A DNA stretch of 45,041 nt from Gemmatimonadota bacterium (GCA_007126035.1 SLCC01000002.1:1-45041), one strand, 5' to 3'. Numbered from the stretch's first letter, positions 33,346-41,826 are shown. Numbers and translations are program-made. The notes: generated by a model not told the origin, from the letters alone.

Positions 33346-33747
33346 ATGGAGTTTCGGTCGATGTACTGCCCGAAGTGTAAGCATGACGTGAAGGTGACAT
33401 TGACGCCCGCACCGCTTCACGTCGGTCACGCCAACGTGGATGAGGGGGCCGAGGTGGTATGCCTCGATTATGGACCCCAGTGTACGGGCAGCCTGTGCTC
33501 GGTTTTTGGTCTGCCCCGTGTGGTGATGGGTGTGCGGCTTGCCCGTAGCGGTCTGCGCCCGGAGCGGCTGGAGCGGGTGCAGGCTGTTTGCGACGGTTGC
33601 CATCGTGTCGGCTTCCTCGAGATCGTGGACGATACCCACGCCCACTGTACCGATTGTGGCACCATCAACACCTGGACGTTGATCCGTCTGGATGGCGAGG
33701 AGTGGGTGGCCGTGACCGGTCAGCGGGCGATAGCCGAGCTGTCCTGA
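33346..33747 (+). CDS. 133-residue cysteine-rich protein with added zinc ribbon
   Basis: Residues 1-60 repeat the preceding gene product: MYCPKCKHDVKV, then VCLDYGPQCTGSLC and VFGLP. The shared pattern is CX2C, about 35 residues, then VCLDxGxxCTGxLCxxFGxP. A second CX2C pair module follows (VCDGCHRVGF and HCTDCGTINTW, about 85-110), which looks like a classical zinc ribbon. GGGAGG lies five bases before ATG 33346; an upstream GTG at 33310 is less likely. The end is only three bases from the convergent hydrolase gene. Function unknown; position at the end of the rnf train suggests a link to redox metabolism. Confidence 0.78.
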   Translation: MEFRSMYCPKCKHDVKVTLTPAPLHVGHANVDEGAEVVCLDYGPQCTGSLCSVFGLPRVVMGVRLARSGLRPERLERVQAVCDGCHRVGFLEIVDDTHAHCTDCGTINTWTLIRLDGEEWVAVTGQRAIAELS

Positions 33748-33750
33748 CCC

Positions 33751-34458
33751 CTATTCGGGCCCGCGGTTGCCAGGTTCCGCGGGCCGTGTTGCTCCTGCCA
33801 TCCATCGGGCCACCACCTCGCCCAGTTCCTGCAGCACTTCCGTGTCGTTCCTCCCTGAGCGTTTTGGTACTTTGAATGAATGGTCCCCGCCGTGGACCAC
33901 GTGGAGTGTAGCACGTTTCCCCAGGCTGTGGATCACGGGGCGGAGCAGGTCCAGGTCCGACAGCGCGTCCCGGGTCCCCTGGAGGAAGAGCAAGGGTACG
34001 GGCACCTGGTCCAGGTGGCGGGCCCGATCGGTCCCCGGCTGGTTGGCAGGGTGAAGCGGGAAGCCCAGGAAGACCAGGCCCTGGAGCGGCCCCGGGTCTT
34101 CGCCGGCCACGGCGTGTGAGGTCATCCGTCCGCCGAAGGATTTACCGCCCGCGAACAGGTCCAGGTCGCCCGCGTACTGGCGCGCGGCGTCCAGGGCCGC
34201 TCTTACGGCTGCAATGGCCACGGGCATGGTGTCCGGTATTTTCCATCCGGCGTCCATGTAGGGGAACTGGTAGCGCAGCGTGGCGACGTCGTGTCTGGCC
34301 AGCTCGGTGGCCACCCGCTCCATGAAGAGGTGCCTCATGCCGGCGCTGGCGCCGTGGCCCAACACGAGGATCGAGCGTGCATCGGCCGGCCGGCACAGGA
34401 GGCCCGGGCTGGTGGTTCCGTCGTGGCGGCGGATCTGTATTTCGTGTTCCTGTGGCAT
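33751..34458 (-). CDS. Alpha/beta hydrolase (KANL3/Tex30-like, dienelactone-hydrolase-type)
   Basis: A 235-residue cytoplasmic hydrolase of unknown substrate. The nucleophile elbow is GGKSFGGRM. An oxyanion-loop segment LVLGHGASAGMRH precedes it, the acid is likely in LQGTRDALSD, and the histidine is in HGGDHSF. This set matches the small KANL3/Tex30-like alpha/beta hydrolases found in many bacteria. The frame stays open upstream to 34527, but that would overlap the divergent regulator start, so ATG 34458 (protein starting MPQEHEIQ) is more likely. Confidence 0.82.
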   Translation of the reverse strand: MPQEHEIQIRRHDGTTSPGLLCRPADARSILVLGHGASAGMRHLFMERVATELARHDVATLRYQFPYMDAGWKIPDTMPVAIAAVRAALDAARQYAGDLDLFAGGKSFGGRMTSHAVAGEDPGPLQGLVFLGFPLHPANQPGTDRARHLDQVPVPLLFLQGTRDALSDLDLLRPVIHSLGKRATLHVVHGGDHSFKVPKRSGRNDTEVLQELGEVVARWMAGATRPAEPGNRGPE

Positions 34459-34525
34459 CTCGATTCCGTGCGGTCCCGGTCCCTGATTTGACGGTGACGC
34501 GGGTGGGAGGATATATAGAGCGGGC

Positions 34526-35362
34526 ATGACCGGCTACACCACACGCGACATCCAGAAGCTTCTCGGCCTCAGCCCCCGCCGGGTCCGGCAGTATGCCAGG
34601 TCAGGTGTACTCGATCCCGGCCGTGGTCCCGGGCACCGTTACGTCTTCGGGTTCCGCGACCTGGTGCTCCTGCGGACGGCCCGGGCGCTCATGGACGCCC
34701 GGGTCCCTCATCCCCGGATCCTGCGGTCCCTGCGCCGGCTGCGTGATCAGCTTCCCGCTGACCGGTCCATCACGGAGGTGCGGATCGTGGCGGAAGGTGA
34801 TGAGGTGGTGGTATACGACGGTGCTCAGTCCTGGGCCCCGGCGTCCGGTCAGCTCCGACTGGGCTTCCACGTATCCGACCTGGCGGAGCAGGTCGAGCCG
34901 CTGGCGGAGCGGGCGGTGGCCGGAGCGGCCGGAGAGGCCCGATCGGTGACCCACTGGCTGGACCTGGGCTTCGGCCTGGAGGTGCACGCTCCCGACCAGG
35001 CCCGTCGTGCGTACCGGAAGGTGTTGGAGCTGGAACCGACGCATGTGGAAGCGTTGGCGAACCTGGGCCGACTGCTGTACGAGCAGGGCGACACCGAGGG
35101 CGCCATCGTGCACTACCGCCGGGCTCTGGAAGCCGCGGACGGCAAGCACGCCGTCGTCGCTTTCAACCTGGGGCTGGCGTTGGAGGACATGGACAGGAAC
35201 CAGGCCGCATCCGACGCCTATCGCGCCGCCATCATGGCCGATCCAGGATTCGCGGACGCCCACTACAACCTGGCCCGTGTGCACGAGCGCCTGGGTGACC
35301 GGGTCTCGGCGCTGCGCTGTCTGAAGAGCTACCGTGAGCTGACGCGGCAGCAACACTCGTGA
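34526..35362 (+). CDS. MerR-type DNA-binding domain fused to TPR repeats
   Basis: A 278-residue regulator. The N-terminal 75 residues are a MerR-like winged helix (YTTRDIQKLLGLSPRRVRQY then RYVFGFRDLVLLRTARAL). A linker (about 80-150) follows, and then four TPR units from about residue 150 (RAYRKVLELEPTHVEALANL and similar). Usual MerR proteins carry a short coiled coil and ligand domain instead; TPR repeats suggest protein partners rather than a small ligand. ATG 34526 follows a GGGAGG site. It is divergent from the hydrolase and convergent with the DtxR-type gene, ending six bases from it. Confidence 0.85.
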   Translation: MTGYTTRDIQKLLGLSPRRVRQYARSGVLDPGRGPGHRYVFGFRDLVLLRTARALMDARVPHPRILRSLRRLRDQLPADRSITEVRIVAEGDEVVVYDGAQSWAPASGQLRLGFHVSDLAEQVEPLAERAVAGAAGEARSVTHWLDLGFGLEVHAPDQARRAYRKVLELEPTHVEALANLGRLLYEQGDTEGAIVHYRRALEAADGKHAVVAFNLGLALEDMDRNQAASDAYRAAIMADPGFADAHYNLARVHERLGDRVSALRCLKSYRELTRQQHS

Positions 35363-35368
35363 CGGCGC

Positions 35369-36025
35369 TCAGGCACCAGGCTCCACGGACAGCCTGGCCG
35401 CCAACTCCAGGCCCACCATCTGCTCCCGGTCCTCCACCAGCACACGCATGGGTCCACGAAAGGGTGTCCGCTCCAACACCTGGAGCCGGACGCCGGGGAT
35501 GAGGTTGAGCCGGGCCAGGTAACGGAGCGCTTCCGGGTCCTCGTCGCTGACGCGGCGCAGCACGCCTCGATCTCCCTCGTTCAGGTCCGCCAGCCTGGGC
35601 AGGTCCGGGGGCCGGAACTGGCCGCCCGAGCTGGGTATGGGGTGGCCGTGCGGGTCGGTCTCGGGATTCCCCAGCACGCCTGCCATGCGATCGATGAGCA
35701 GGTCCGAGGCGGCGTGCTCCAGGCGCTCCGCCTCCTCGTGGACCTGGTCCCAGGTGTAGCCCAGAACTTCCACCAGGAACAACTCGATTACCCGGTGGCG
35801 ACGGATCATCCGGAGCGCCTCCTCTCGCCCTCGCTCCGTGAGGGTGGCGCCCTGGTATAGCTCGTGCTCGATGAGCCCGTGCTGGGCCAGCCGCTTGAGC
35901 ATGCCCGTCACCGAAGCCGGCGATATGCCCAGTCGCTCCGCGATGGCCGACGTGCCCACCGGCGTCTCGCCATCGGAGAGCTGGTAGATCGTCTTCAGGT
36001 AGTCCTCGATCGCGGGGGTAGGCAT
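35369..36025 (-). CDS. DtxR-family metal-dependent transcriptional regulator
   Basis: A 218-residue iron- or manganese-responsive repressor. The winged helix (about 1-65) contains TSAIAERLGISPASVTGMLK. The metal-binding and dimerisation domain (about 66-140) contains HRVIELFLVEVLGYTWDQVHEEAERLEHA. A FeoA/SH3-like C-terminal domain (about 145-215) completes the long DtxR type. Whether it senses Fe or Mn cannot be read. No metal transporter gene is adjacent. I see no clear operator palindrome in the 123-base gap to the divergent stress-protein gene (36026-36148). Confidence 0.92.
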   Translation of the reverse strand: MPTPAIEDYLKTIYQLSDGETPVGTSAIAERLGISPASVTGMLKRLAQHGLIEHELYQGATLTERGREEALRMIRRHRVIELFLVEVLGYTWDQVHEEAERLEHAASDLLIDRMAGVLGNPETDPHGHPIPSSGGQFRPPDLPRLADLNEGDRGVLRRVSDEDPEALRYLARLNLIPGVRLQVLERTPFRGPMRVLVEDREQMVGLELAARLSVEPGA

Positions 36026-36148
36026 GTCTGGAGGCTATGACAGGAGTCGCCACCGCGCAACTGTGACACATGACGGACTGGACGGGAGCGCTCGCGGGTC
36101 GGAAATTGGGATGGATAGGTCAACCAACGGCGCAGGGAGAGAGGTTTT

Positions 36149-37072
36149 ATGTTCGACCGCGTTATCGTGCCCGTGGATGAGGGTGTAGACGTCCAGCTCC
36201 TCGAACGCCCCCGCCTCCTGGCGCGAGCGCTCAATTGCGAGCTCACCCTGGTCCATGTCCACCAGCCCCGGGAGGCGCCGGGCGAGTTGGAGGGCCTGCC
36301 CCAGTACCGCTATCAGCATGTCCTGGAGACCTGGGACAGCCGGGACGCCGACCGGGAGGCCCGGGAAGCGGAATGGCTGGCCGACCTTGCGGACACCGTG
36401 GCCAGCATGGACCCGGAGTTGGGCGTCACCAGCCGCGTGGTGCACGCGCCTCTGTCACGTTGCGTCCATCGGGAGGACGAGAAGATCCTGGCAGTGTCCC
36501 CGGCCGCCGACCCCCGTACCGGCGAGCTGGACCCCACGGCCCGGGAGATCATCCGCACCTGCGGTGTCCCGGTCCTGCTGTTCCGGCCGGAGATGCACCT
36601 GCTCCCGATCCGTCGGGTGCTGGTGACGCTGGACGGATCCCGCTTCTCCGAGGAGGCGCTGGTGCCCGCCATCGAGCTGGCCCGTGCCACGGGCGCACGG
36701 CTGACCCTCCTCGAGGTGGTCACGCGCCACAGCGGACTGGTCCGCCTGGTCTACCCGGCGGAGCGGTCGGCAGAATCGGCGGAAGCCAACCTGAGGGAGA
36801 TCGCGGAACGGATGCCTCCCGAGCTGGGGCCAGTGGACGTGAAGGTGGTGGAGCACCCCAGCGCCACCGGCGGGATCCTACAGGAGACGCGCCGGGACCA
36901 GGTCGACCTGGTGGTCATGGCTACCCACGGTCGGGGCGGGCTGCGACGGCTGCTCCTGGGCAGCGTGGCCGAGAGCGTGGTCCATGCGGCCCCCGTGCCC
37001 GTGGTCGTCTACCGGCCCCAGGGCGTGGGGTCCCAGGCCGGCGACGCCGGCATGGCAGGGTCGAAGGCCTGA
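36149..37072 (+). CDS. Two-domain universal stress protein (UspA family)
   Basis: A 307-residue tandem UspA protein. The second domain (about 150-295) has the ATP-binding signature THGRGGLRRLLLGSVAESV. The first domain (1-148) keeps the VIVPVDEG start and the final VPVLLFRP strand but has lost the glycine-rich nucleotide loop, so it is probably degenerate or structural. GAGAGAGG lies about five bases before ATG 36149. The gene is divergent from the DtxR-type regulator. Confidence 0.9.
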   Translation: MFDRVIVPVDEGVDVQLLERPRLLARALNCELTLVHVHQPREAPGELEGLPQYRYQHVLETWDSRDADREAREAEWLADLADTVASMDPELGVTSRVVHAPLSRCVHREDEKILAVSPAADPRTGELDPTAREIIRTCGVPVLLFRPEMHLLPIRRVLVTLDGSRFSEEALVPAIELARATGARLTLLEVVTRHSGLVRLVYPAERSAESAEANLREIAERMPPELGPVDVKVVEHPSATGGILQETRRDQVDLVVMATHGRGGLRRLLLGSVAESVVHAAPVPVVVYRPQGVGSQAGDAGMAGSKA

Positions 37073-37082
37073 AGCAGGCGGA

Positions 37083-38879
37083 TCAGCGCTGGGCCAGTCG
37101 CGCGGTGGGCGCCTCGACGCCGATCGCGTCGGCTATCTTCCTGAACCGGGGCTCCTGGCGGAGCTCGTCGAACAGGGGGTGGACCAGGAACAGGGGCAGC
37201 ATCGGATCGTCCTGGCTCTGCTGCGTCGATTCCAGGATCTCCAGCGTCGTGTCCCGATCGCCCAGCGCCGAGTGGAAGAGCGCCAACTGCACGCTGGGCA
37301 GCTGGTCCCGGGCACCAGCGAGCGCCGCCAGGGCACCGGACCGGAGCGACGGGTCGCGCCGTGCCCGGATGACCTCGAGCACTATGGCGGCCTTGTCAGG
37401 GTACGCCGAGAACGCGGCACGCTCGGCCTGGTCGAAGCAGCCGGCGGCGAGGCACAGGAGAACCACTGACTCGTGCCCGAGCGTGAACCCCGGATGGCGC
37501 TCCACCAGGTCGGTGAAAGCGGTCAGTGCGCCGTCATAGTCCCGCTCCACCACCAGCAGGTACGCCTTGATGTATTGGGCGGCCACCGAGAGCGGGTCCA
37601 GCTCCAGTGCCCGACCGATCTCTTCCCGGGCCTCCGCCAGCCGCCCCATGATCAGGAGGGCCTCGGCGTACCAGTGATGTCCGGTGGCGTAGTTGGGACG
37701 GGACTCCAGGGCCCGCCGATAGGCCACCTCCGCACCCACCAGGTTCCACTCCAGGTAGAGGGCGATATGGCCGATGGCCGCGTGGGCCTCGGCCAGGTGC
37801 GCGTTCAGGGCCAGCGCACGGGCCGCCGCCGCGTAGCCCGCTTCCAGGGCCTGGTCCGCCGGAATGTCGTGGTAGAGGGGCAGCACTGCATATGTGAGGG
37901 CCAGTCCCGCATGGGCCAGATCGTACTCCGGGTCCTGGGCCAGAGCCTCGAGGAAATAGTCACGGGCCCTGAGCAGGTCCTCCCGGGTCCGACCGTGCCA
38001 GCGGGCCAGGCCCAGCAGGTACGCGTCGTGGGCCCGCAGGTTCGTGGTCCCTGCCGTCTGCTGCTCCGCCGGGCCCAGATGCAGGCTCAGCGCGTCCACG
38101 ATGGCACCGGAGATCTCGTCCTGGACCACGAATAAGTCGTCCATGGTCCGGTCGTAGCGGCCAGACCAGACCTGGAACCCCGAGGCCACGTCCACCAGCT
38201 CGACGATCACCCTCAGCTGATCGCCGTCCCGCCGGACGCTGCCATCGACCACCGCGTCCACCTTCAGCTGCCGCCCGATGTCCGCCAGCGTCGCCTCCGC
38301 CTCCTTCAACTGGAACGACGATGTCCTCGCCGCCACCCTGATCTCCCCGATCCGGCTGAGGCGGCTGATCAGCTCGTCCGCCATACCGTCGGCGAAGTGC
38401 TGCTTGTCACCGTCCGGGCTCAGGTCGGTGAAGGGCATGACCGCCAGCGACTGGATCGCCTCGGGCCGCACCCGTTCCGCCGGCACGATCACCGAGTAGG
38501 CGCCGAAGGCCACCAGTGCGAAGATCATCCCGGCGCCGAACACACCTGCCAGTAGCGCGGGGCGTGCCTGGACCACCACGCGGGGCGCCGGGGCCTCGTC
38601 TTCTTTCTCCTCCTCGTCGTCCTGTACCAGCACCGGCAGCTTGGGCGTGAGGACAAGGCCCTGGGGGGTGATGTCGAACAGCCACGCCAGCATCACTACC
38701 ACCGGGAACCCGGCGTACGCCGCTATCACCACCGCCATGGGCACCCAGTCGGGGAAGCCGAGCATCGGGAAGGTCTCCAGGACGATCTCGACGAAGACCC
38801 AACCCAGGATTATGTAGGCGCCCGCCACCTGCCAGACCCGGCGCCTGCTGAGCTCGTGCAAGAAGCCGCCCCGTTTCAT
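37083..38879 (-). CDS. Membrane protein with TolB-like domain and TPR repeats
   Basis: A 598-residue protein of the kind often annotated as adenylate-cyclase-like TPR protein, but with no cyclase domain. Three hydrophobic segments lie at about 17-35, 46-68 and 108-130. Then comes a FlgO/TolB-N-like domain (about 145-270, starting SLAVMPFTDLSPDGDKQHF and containing DAVVDGSVRRDGDQLRV), and TPR repeats to the C-terminus. The usual N-terminal cyclase or winged-helix sensor is absent. A GAGGAGAG site precedes ATG 38879. The role is probably signalling or protein scaffolding; substrate unknown. Confidence 0.82.
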   Translation of the reverse strand: MKRGGFLHELSRRRVWQVAGAYIILGWVFVEIVLETFPMLGFPDWVPMAVVIAAYAGFPVVVMLAWLFDITPQGLVLTPKLPVLVQDDEEEKEDEAPAPRVVVQARPALLAGVFGAGMIFALVAFGAYSVIVPAERVRPEAIQSLAVMPFTDLSPDGDKQHFADGMADELISRLSRIGEIRVAARTSSFQLKEAEATLADIGRQLKVDAVVDGSVRRDGDQLRVIVELVDVASGFQVWSGRYDRTMDDLFVVQDEISGAIVDALSLHLGPAEQQTAGTTNLRAHDAYLLGLARWHGRTREDLLRARDYFLEALAQDPEYDLAHAGLALTYAVLPLYHDIPADQALEAGYAAAARALALNAHLAEAHAAIGHIALYLEWNLVGAEVAYRRALESRPNYATGHHWYAEALLIMGRLAEAREEIGRALELDPLSVAAQYIKAYLLVVERDYDGALTAFTDLVERHPGFTLGHESVVLLCLAAGCFDQAERAAFSAYPDKAAIVLEVIRARRDPSLRSGALAALAGARDQLPSVQLALFHSALGDRDTTLEILESTQQSQDDPMLPLFLVHPLFDELRQEPRFRKIADAIGVEAPTARLAQR

Positions 38880-39001
38880 CTCTCCTCTGGTTTCGGTGGA
38901 CGCCGCGGCGAACCCTGATGGATTGGACGGGACATTCGAGCGAAAGGTTTCATCTGACCCAACATACTACAACCAATGACCATTCCGGAACACTGTTTGC
39001 C

Positions 39002-39033
39002 CTTGAGATGAATCCAGCTTGAGATGGATCCAG
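39002..39033. repeat. Two-copy 16-bp tandem direct repeat upstream of recQ
   Basis: CTTGAGATGAATCCAG (39002-39017) is followed at once by CTTGAGATGGATCCAG (39018-39033), 15 of 16 identical. It lies 33 bases before the recQ start in the 187-base divergent gap (38880-39066). It could be a tandem operator or a slippage product. Nothing else in this gap is recognisable. Confidence 0.7.
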
Positions 39034-39066
39034 CCACGGGTCCCGGCAAAGACAGGAGAGCAGGGC

Positions 39067-40518
39067 ATGGAAGTGGGATCGGCTCCGGCCGACGGCGAGC
39101 TCCGTAGCGTTCTCCGGGAGCGCTTCGGCCATTCAGCCTTCCGGCCGGGGCAGGAGGAGGTGATCAGGGCCGTGCTGGCCGGTCGTGATGGCCTGGCGGT
39201 GCTGCCTACGGGTGCGGGCAAGTCCCTGATGTACCAGTTGCCGGCGGTGGTCCAGGACGGAATCACCGTGGTGATATCACCGCTGATCGCCCTGATGAAG
39301 GACCAGACGGACAAGCTGGAGCGGGCGGGGGTGAACGCTCTCACCATCAACTCGGGTCTCACCGGCACGGAGAAGCGTGCGGCAGAGGCCGCGGTGGCCG
39401 CTGGCCGCGGTGAGATCCTCTACGTCACCCCGGAGCGGTTTCGGGACAGGGGTTTCTTCGACTCCCTGCTGGACCGGCAGATCAGTCTTTTGGTAGTGGA
39501 CGAGGCCCACTGTATCTCCGAGTGGGGACACGACTTCCGGCCCGACTACATGATGCTCGGATCCATAGCCCAGCGTCTGGACCGGCCGCCGATCCTGGCC
39601 CTCACCGCCACGGCCACGCCGGATGTGCAGGAGGACATCATCGCCCAGCTGAGGCTGAGGGATCCGCTGCGGCTGGTCTTCGACCTGATCCGGCCCAACC
39701 TGCACCTGGCAGTGGCCAGGACCGTGAACGAGGACGCAAAGCGGGAGGCCCTCGAGCGGCTGCTGGACGACGCCGAGGGTACTGGCATCGTATACTTCGC
39801 TACCGTCGCGGATGCGGAGAAGCTGTTCGACGAGCTTTCGGAGCGGTACGACCTGGCGCTGTACCACGGCCAGCGGACCGCCCGGCAGCGTCGGGAGGCC
39901 AAGGAGGCCTTCATGGAGGATCGGGTCAGCGCTATCCTGGCCACCAACGCCTTCGGCCTGGGCATCGACAAGCCCGACATCAGGTTCGTCATCCATTATC
40001 AAGTGCCAGGCTCGTTGGAGGCGTACTACCAGGAGGTGGGCCGGGCTGGACGAGACGGCCTTCCCGCCCTCTGCACGGTCCTCTTCCGCGAGGAGGACCG
40101 CCGGATCCAGAGCTACTTCCTGGGCGGCAAGTACCCGTCGCTGGAGGAAGCCGCCCAGGTGGCACGCGTCGTCAATGCCCTGGCAGACGGCGGGCCACGG
40201 CCGCTGGAAGAGATTGCCGAGGCGGCGGACGCCCCGGTCCGGAAGACCCGGATCGTGCTCACGCTGCTGAAACGTGGTGGCGCCGTCCGCGAGCACCGGG
40301 GCGGTGGCTGGGAGAGACTGGTGGAAGACGTCTCCCGCACCGACCTGGAGTCGGAGCTACTGGACTACGAGGCCCGGCGGGAGGCCGACCGCGTCAAGCT
40401 CCGGCGCATGATCGCGTACTGCCGGACCGCCCGCTGCCGGACCCGGTTCATCCTCGAGTACTTCGGCCAGCGGCCCGACCCCGACTACCAGTGCGGCCAC
40501 TGCGATGCCGACGCCTGA
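39067..40518 (+). CDS. recQ: RecQ-type ATP-dependent DNA helicase
   Basis: A 3'-5' DNA helicase for recombination and replication repair, 483 residues. It has FRPGQEEVI (motif 0), LPTGAGKSLMYQLP (Walker A), VVDEAHCISEWGHDF (DEAH box), ALTATATPDV (motif III) and QEVGRAGRDG (motif VI). The zinc-binding region ends the protein: CRTARCRTRFILEYFG and CGHCDADA. There is no HRDC domain, so it is a short RecQ. ATG 39067 gives MEVGSAPADG and has a GGAGAG-type site upstream; an earlier in-frame start at 39019 would add 16 residues. The last 71 bases overlap the convergent permease gene. Confidence 0.93.
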   Translation: MEVGSAPADGELRSVLRERFGHSAFRPGQEEVIRAVLAGRDGLAVLPTGAGKSLMYQLPAVVQDGITVVISPLIALMKDQTDKLERAGVNALTINSGLTGTEKRAAEAAVAAGRGEILYVTPERFRDRGFFDSLLDRQISLLVVDEAHCISEWGHDFRPDYMMLGSIAQRLDRPPILALTATATPDVQEDIIAQLRLRDPLRLVFDLIRPNLHLAVARTVNEDAKREALERLLDDAEGTGIVYFATVADAEKLFDELSERYDLALYHGQRTARQRREAKEAFMEDRVSAILATNAFGLGIDKPDIRFVIHYQVPGSLEAYYQEVGRAGRDGLPALCTVLFREEDRRIQSYFLGGKYPSLEEAAQVARVVNALADGGPRPLEEIAEAADAPVRKTRIVLTLLKRGGAVREHRGGGWERLVEDVSRTDLESELLDYEARREADRVKLRRMIAYCRTARCRTRFILEYFGQRPDPDYQCGHCDADA

Positions 40519-41212
40519 AGTCGCCGGCCCAGGTGAGCAGCAGGAATGAGCCCAGCCCCACCGACAGGACCAGCGCCCCCCGGGCCCCGACCTGGATCCA
40601 GGCGCTCGGGTCGTGACGGTCGCCTCCGATCGCCAGGATGCCCATCATTGTCCTGGTCCCCAGCAGGCCGCTCAGGATCACGGCCAGGGCGAAGTAGCCC
40701 AGGACCGGGATGAGCAGGGGCGTCCTCATGCCCGATACCGACTCGACCAGGAGGACGAACGGGAGCAGGACCGCCATCCAGAGGCCGTACGACCACGCGA
40801 GCCAGGCGGCCGCCGCCGCATCGCCGGCCGAGCAGATCAGGGCCAGCGCGAAGAGGAGTGCCGTTATCAGGCCCCAGTTCCCGACCAGCGCCAGCGCCAC
40901 CCCGGCGGCGTGCTCGAGTGGCTGGACGAAGTTGTGGCGGAGGTAGGTGAGCAGTCCTGTCTCACGTTGCTGGGCCAGCCCGGAGCGGAGGCAGAAGAGG
41001 GCGGCGGTCAGATAGCCGAAGTAGAGGAAGTCCGACTCCAGGGACCAGGCCCCGCTGCTCCGCCAGGAGCTCACCAGGCTGAACCCGGCGATTAGCACGA
41101 AGGCTACCATGCCGCCCCGCCACATCGCCGAGCGCAGGTTCGAGCGCAGAGCGAAGCCAGCCAGCGCCAGGACTCTGCTCGTGTCAGTGTCGGTTCTCGC
41201 GATCGCCTTCAT
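40448..41212 (-). CDS. ABC exporter permease (CcmB-like size and topology)
   Basis: A 254-residue membrane protein with about six hydrophobic helices (about 33-50, 61-78, 98-123, 134-155, 164-185, 211-230). The segment LAQQRETGLLTYLRHNFVQP lies between helices 2 and 3, as in small ABC-2/CcmB-type permeases. The 25-residue Arg/Ser/Gly-rich tail falls inside the recQ overlap and may be a run-on past an ancestral stop. ATG 41212 overlaps the ATPase stop (ATGA); a GTG at 41221 is the alternative. Substrate unknown; the upstream secreted peptide is the obvious candidate. Confidence 0.75.
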   Translation of the reverse strand: MKAIARTDTDTSRVLALAGFALRSNLRSAMWRGGMVAFVLIAGFSLVSSWRSSGAWSLESDFLYFGYLTAALFCLRSGLAQQRETGLLTYLRHNFVQPLEHAAGVALALVGNWGLITALLFALALICSAGDAAAAAWLAWSYGLWMAVLLPFVLLVESVSGMRTPLLIPVLGYFALAVILSGLLGTRTMMGILAIGGDRHDPSAWIQVGARGALVLSVGLGSFLLLTWAGDFRRRHRSGRTGSRGRAAGRSTRG

Positions 41213-41820
41213 CGTAGGCACGCCCTTTCGCCGGTCAGCGGCTCGGCCACCCCGCCCTCGAGTCTGAGCCCACCGTCACGTTCCGCTCTCCTGGTCGCCT
41301 GGTTCGTCGCCACCACCACCACCCGGGTGCGGGCGCGTTCTTCCAGGATCTCCGCCAAGGCCGCCTTCGCGTCAGGCGACAGGTGCTCGAAGGGCTCGTC
41401 CAGTAGCAGCGGGCCGGGGCGCCGGAGCAGCGAGTCCAGCAGCAGTCGCTTCCGCTCACCGGTGGACAGCCGACCCGTCCGCCGGTCCGGACCCGCGCCC
41501 GGCCACAGGCTGGTGCGGCCGCCGTCACAGCGTCCGGGCAGCACTCGGAGTGTGAGCCGCTCCCAGTCGCCCACCGTTGCCGACGGCGGAATCGCCATCT
41601 CCGACTGGAAGTAGAGGAAGGGCTCCTCCGGCGTCGAGGTCCACGTCACCGTACCCGCTCCGGGCGTGTCCAGACCGGCCATGACCCGGAGCAGGCTGGT
41701 CTTGCCCGCGCCGTTCGGCCCCACCACCCAGAAGATGCTGCCCGCCCTCACCTCCAGGTTCAGCGCCTCGACCACGGTGTTCGGTCCACGTCTCACCAGC
41801 ACGTCTCTCAGCGTCAGCAT
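41209..41820 (-). CDS. ABC transporter ATP-binding protein (small, CcmA-like)
   Basis: A compact 203-residue ATPase. It shows Walker A GPNGAGKTSLLR (about 34-45), signature LSTGERKRLLLDSLL, Walker B LLLDEPFEHLS and the switch region VVVATNQ. The size matches CcmA-type export ATPases, but no cytochrome c maturation genes are nearby. It lies six bases after the lipoprotein gene and overlaps the permease by four bases, so all are one operon. Confidence 0.92.
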   Translation of the reverse strand: MLTLRDVLVRRGPNTVVEALNLEVRAGSIFWVVGPNGAGKTSLLRVMAGLDTPGAGTVTWTSTPEEPFLYFQSEMAIPPSATVGDWERLTLRVLPGRCDGGRTSLWPGAGPDRRTGRLSTGERKRLLLDSLLRRPGPLLLDEPFEHLSPDAKAALAEILEERARTRVVVVATNQATRRAERDGGLRLEGGVAEPLTGERACLR

Positions 41821-41826
41821 AGCAGT

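Noticed and set aside
34525-34528. Head-to-head start codons sharing CATG for the hydrolase and the MerR-TPR gene
   Set aside because: The hydrolase family core begins around 34458 and the longer form would start within the regulator's own start codon; chance palindrome.
37083-38879. Adenylate cyclase
   Set aside because: Homologous TPR proteins are often named so, but no cyclase catalytic domain is present; only membrane, TolB-like and TPR parts are seen.
41209-41820. Cytochrome c maturation exporter CcmAB
   Set aside because: Sizes match, but no other ccm gene or heme-handling motif is nearby and the operon encodes a secreted peptide and a lipoprotein.
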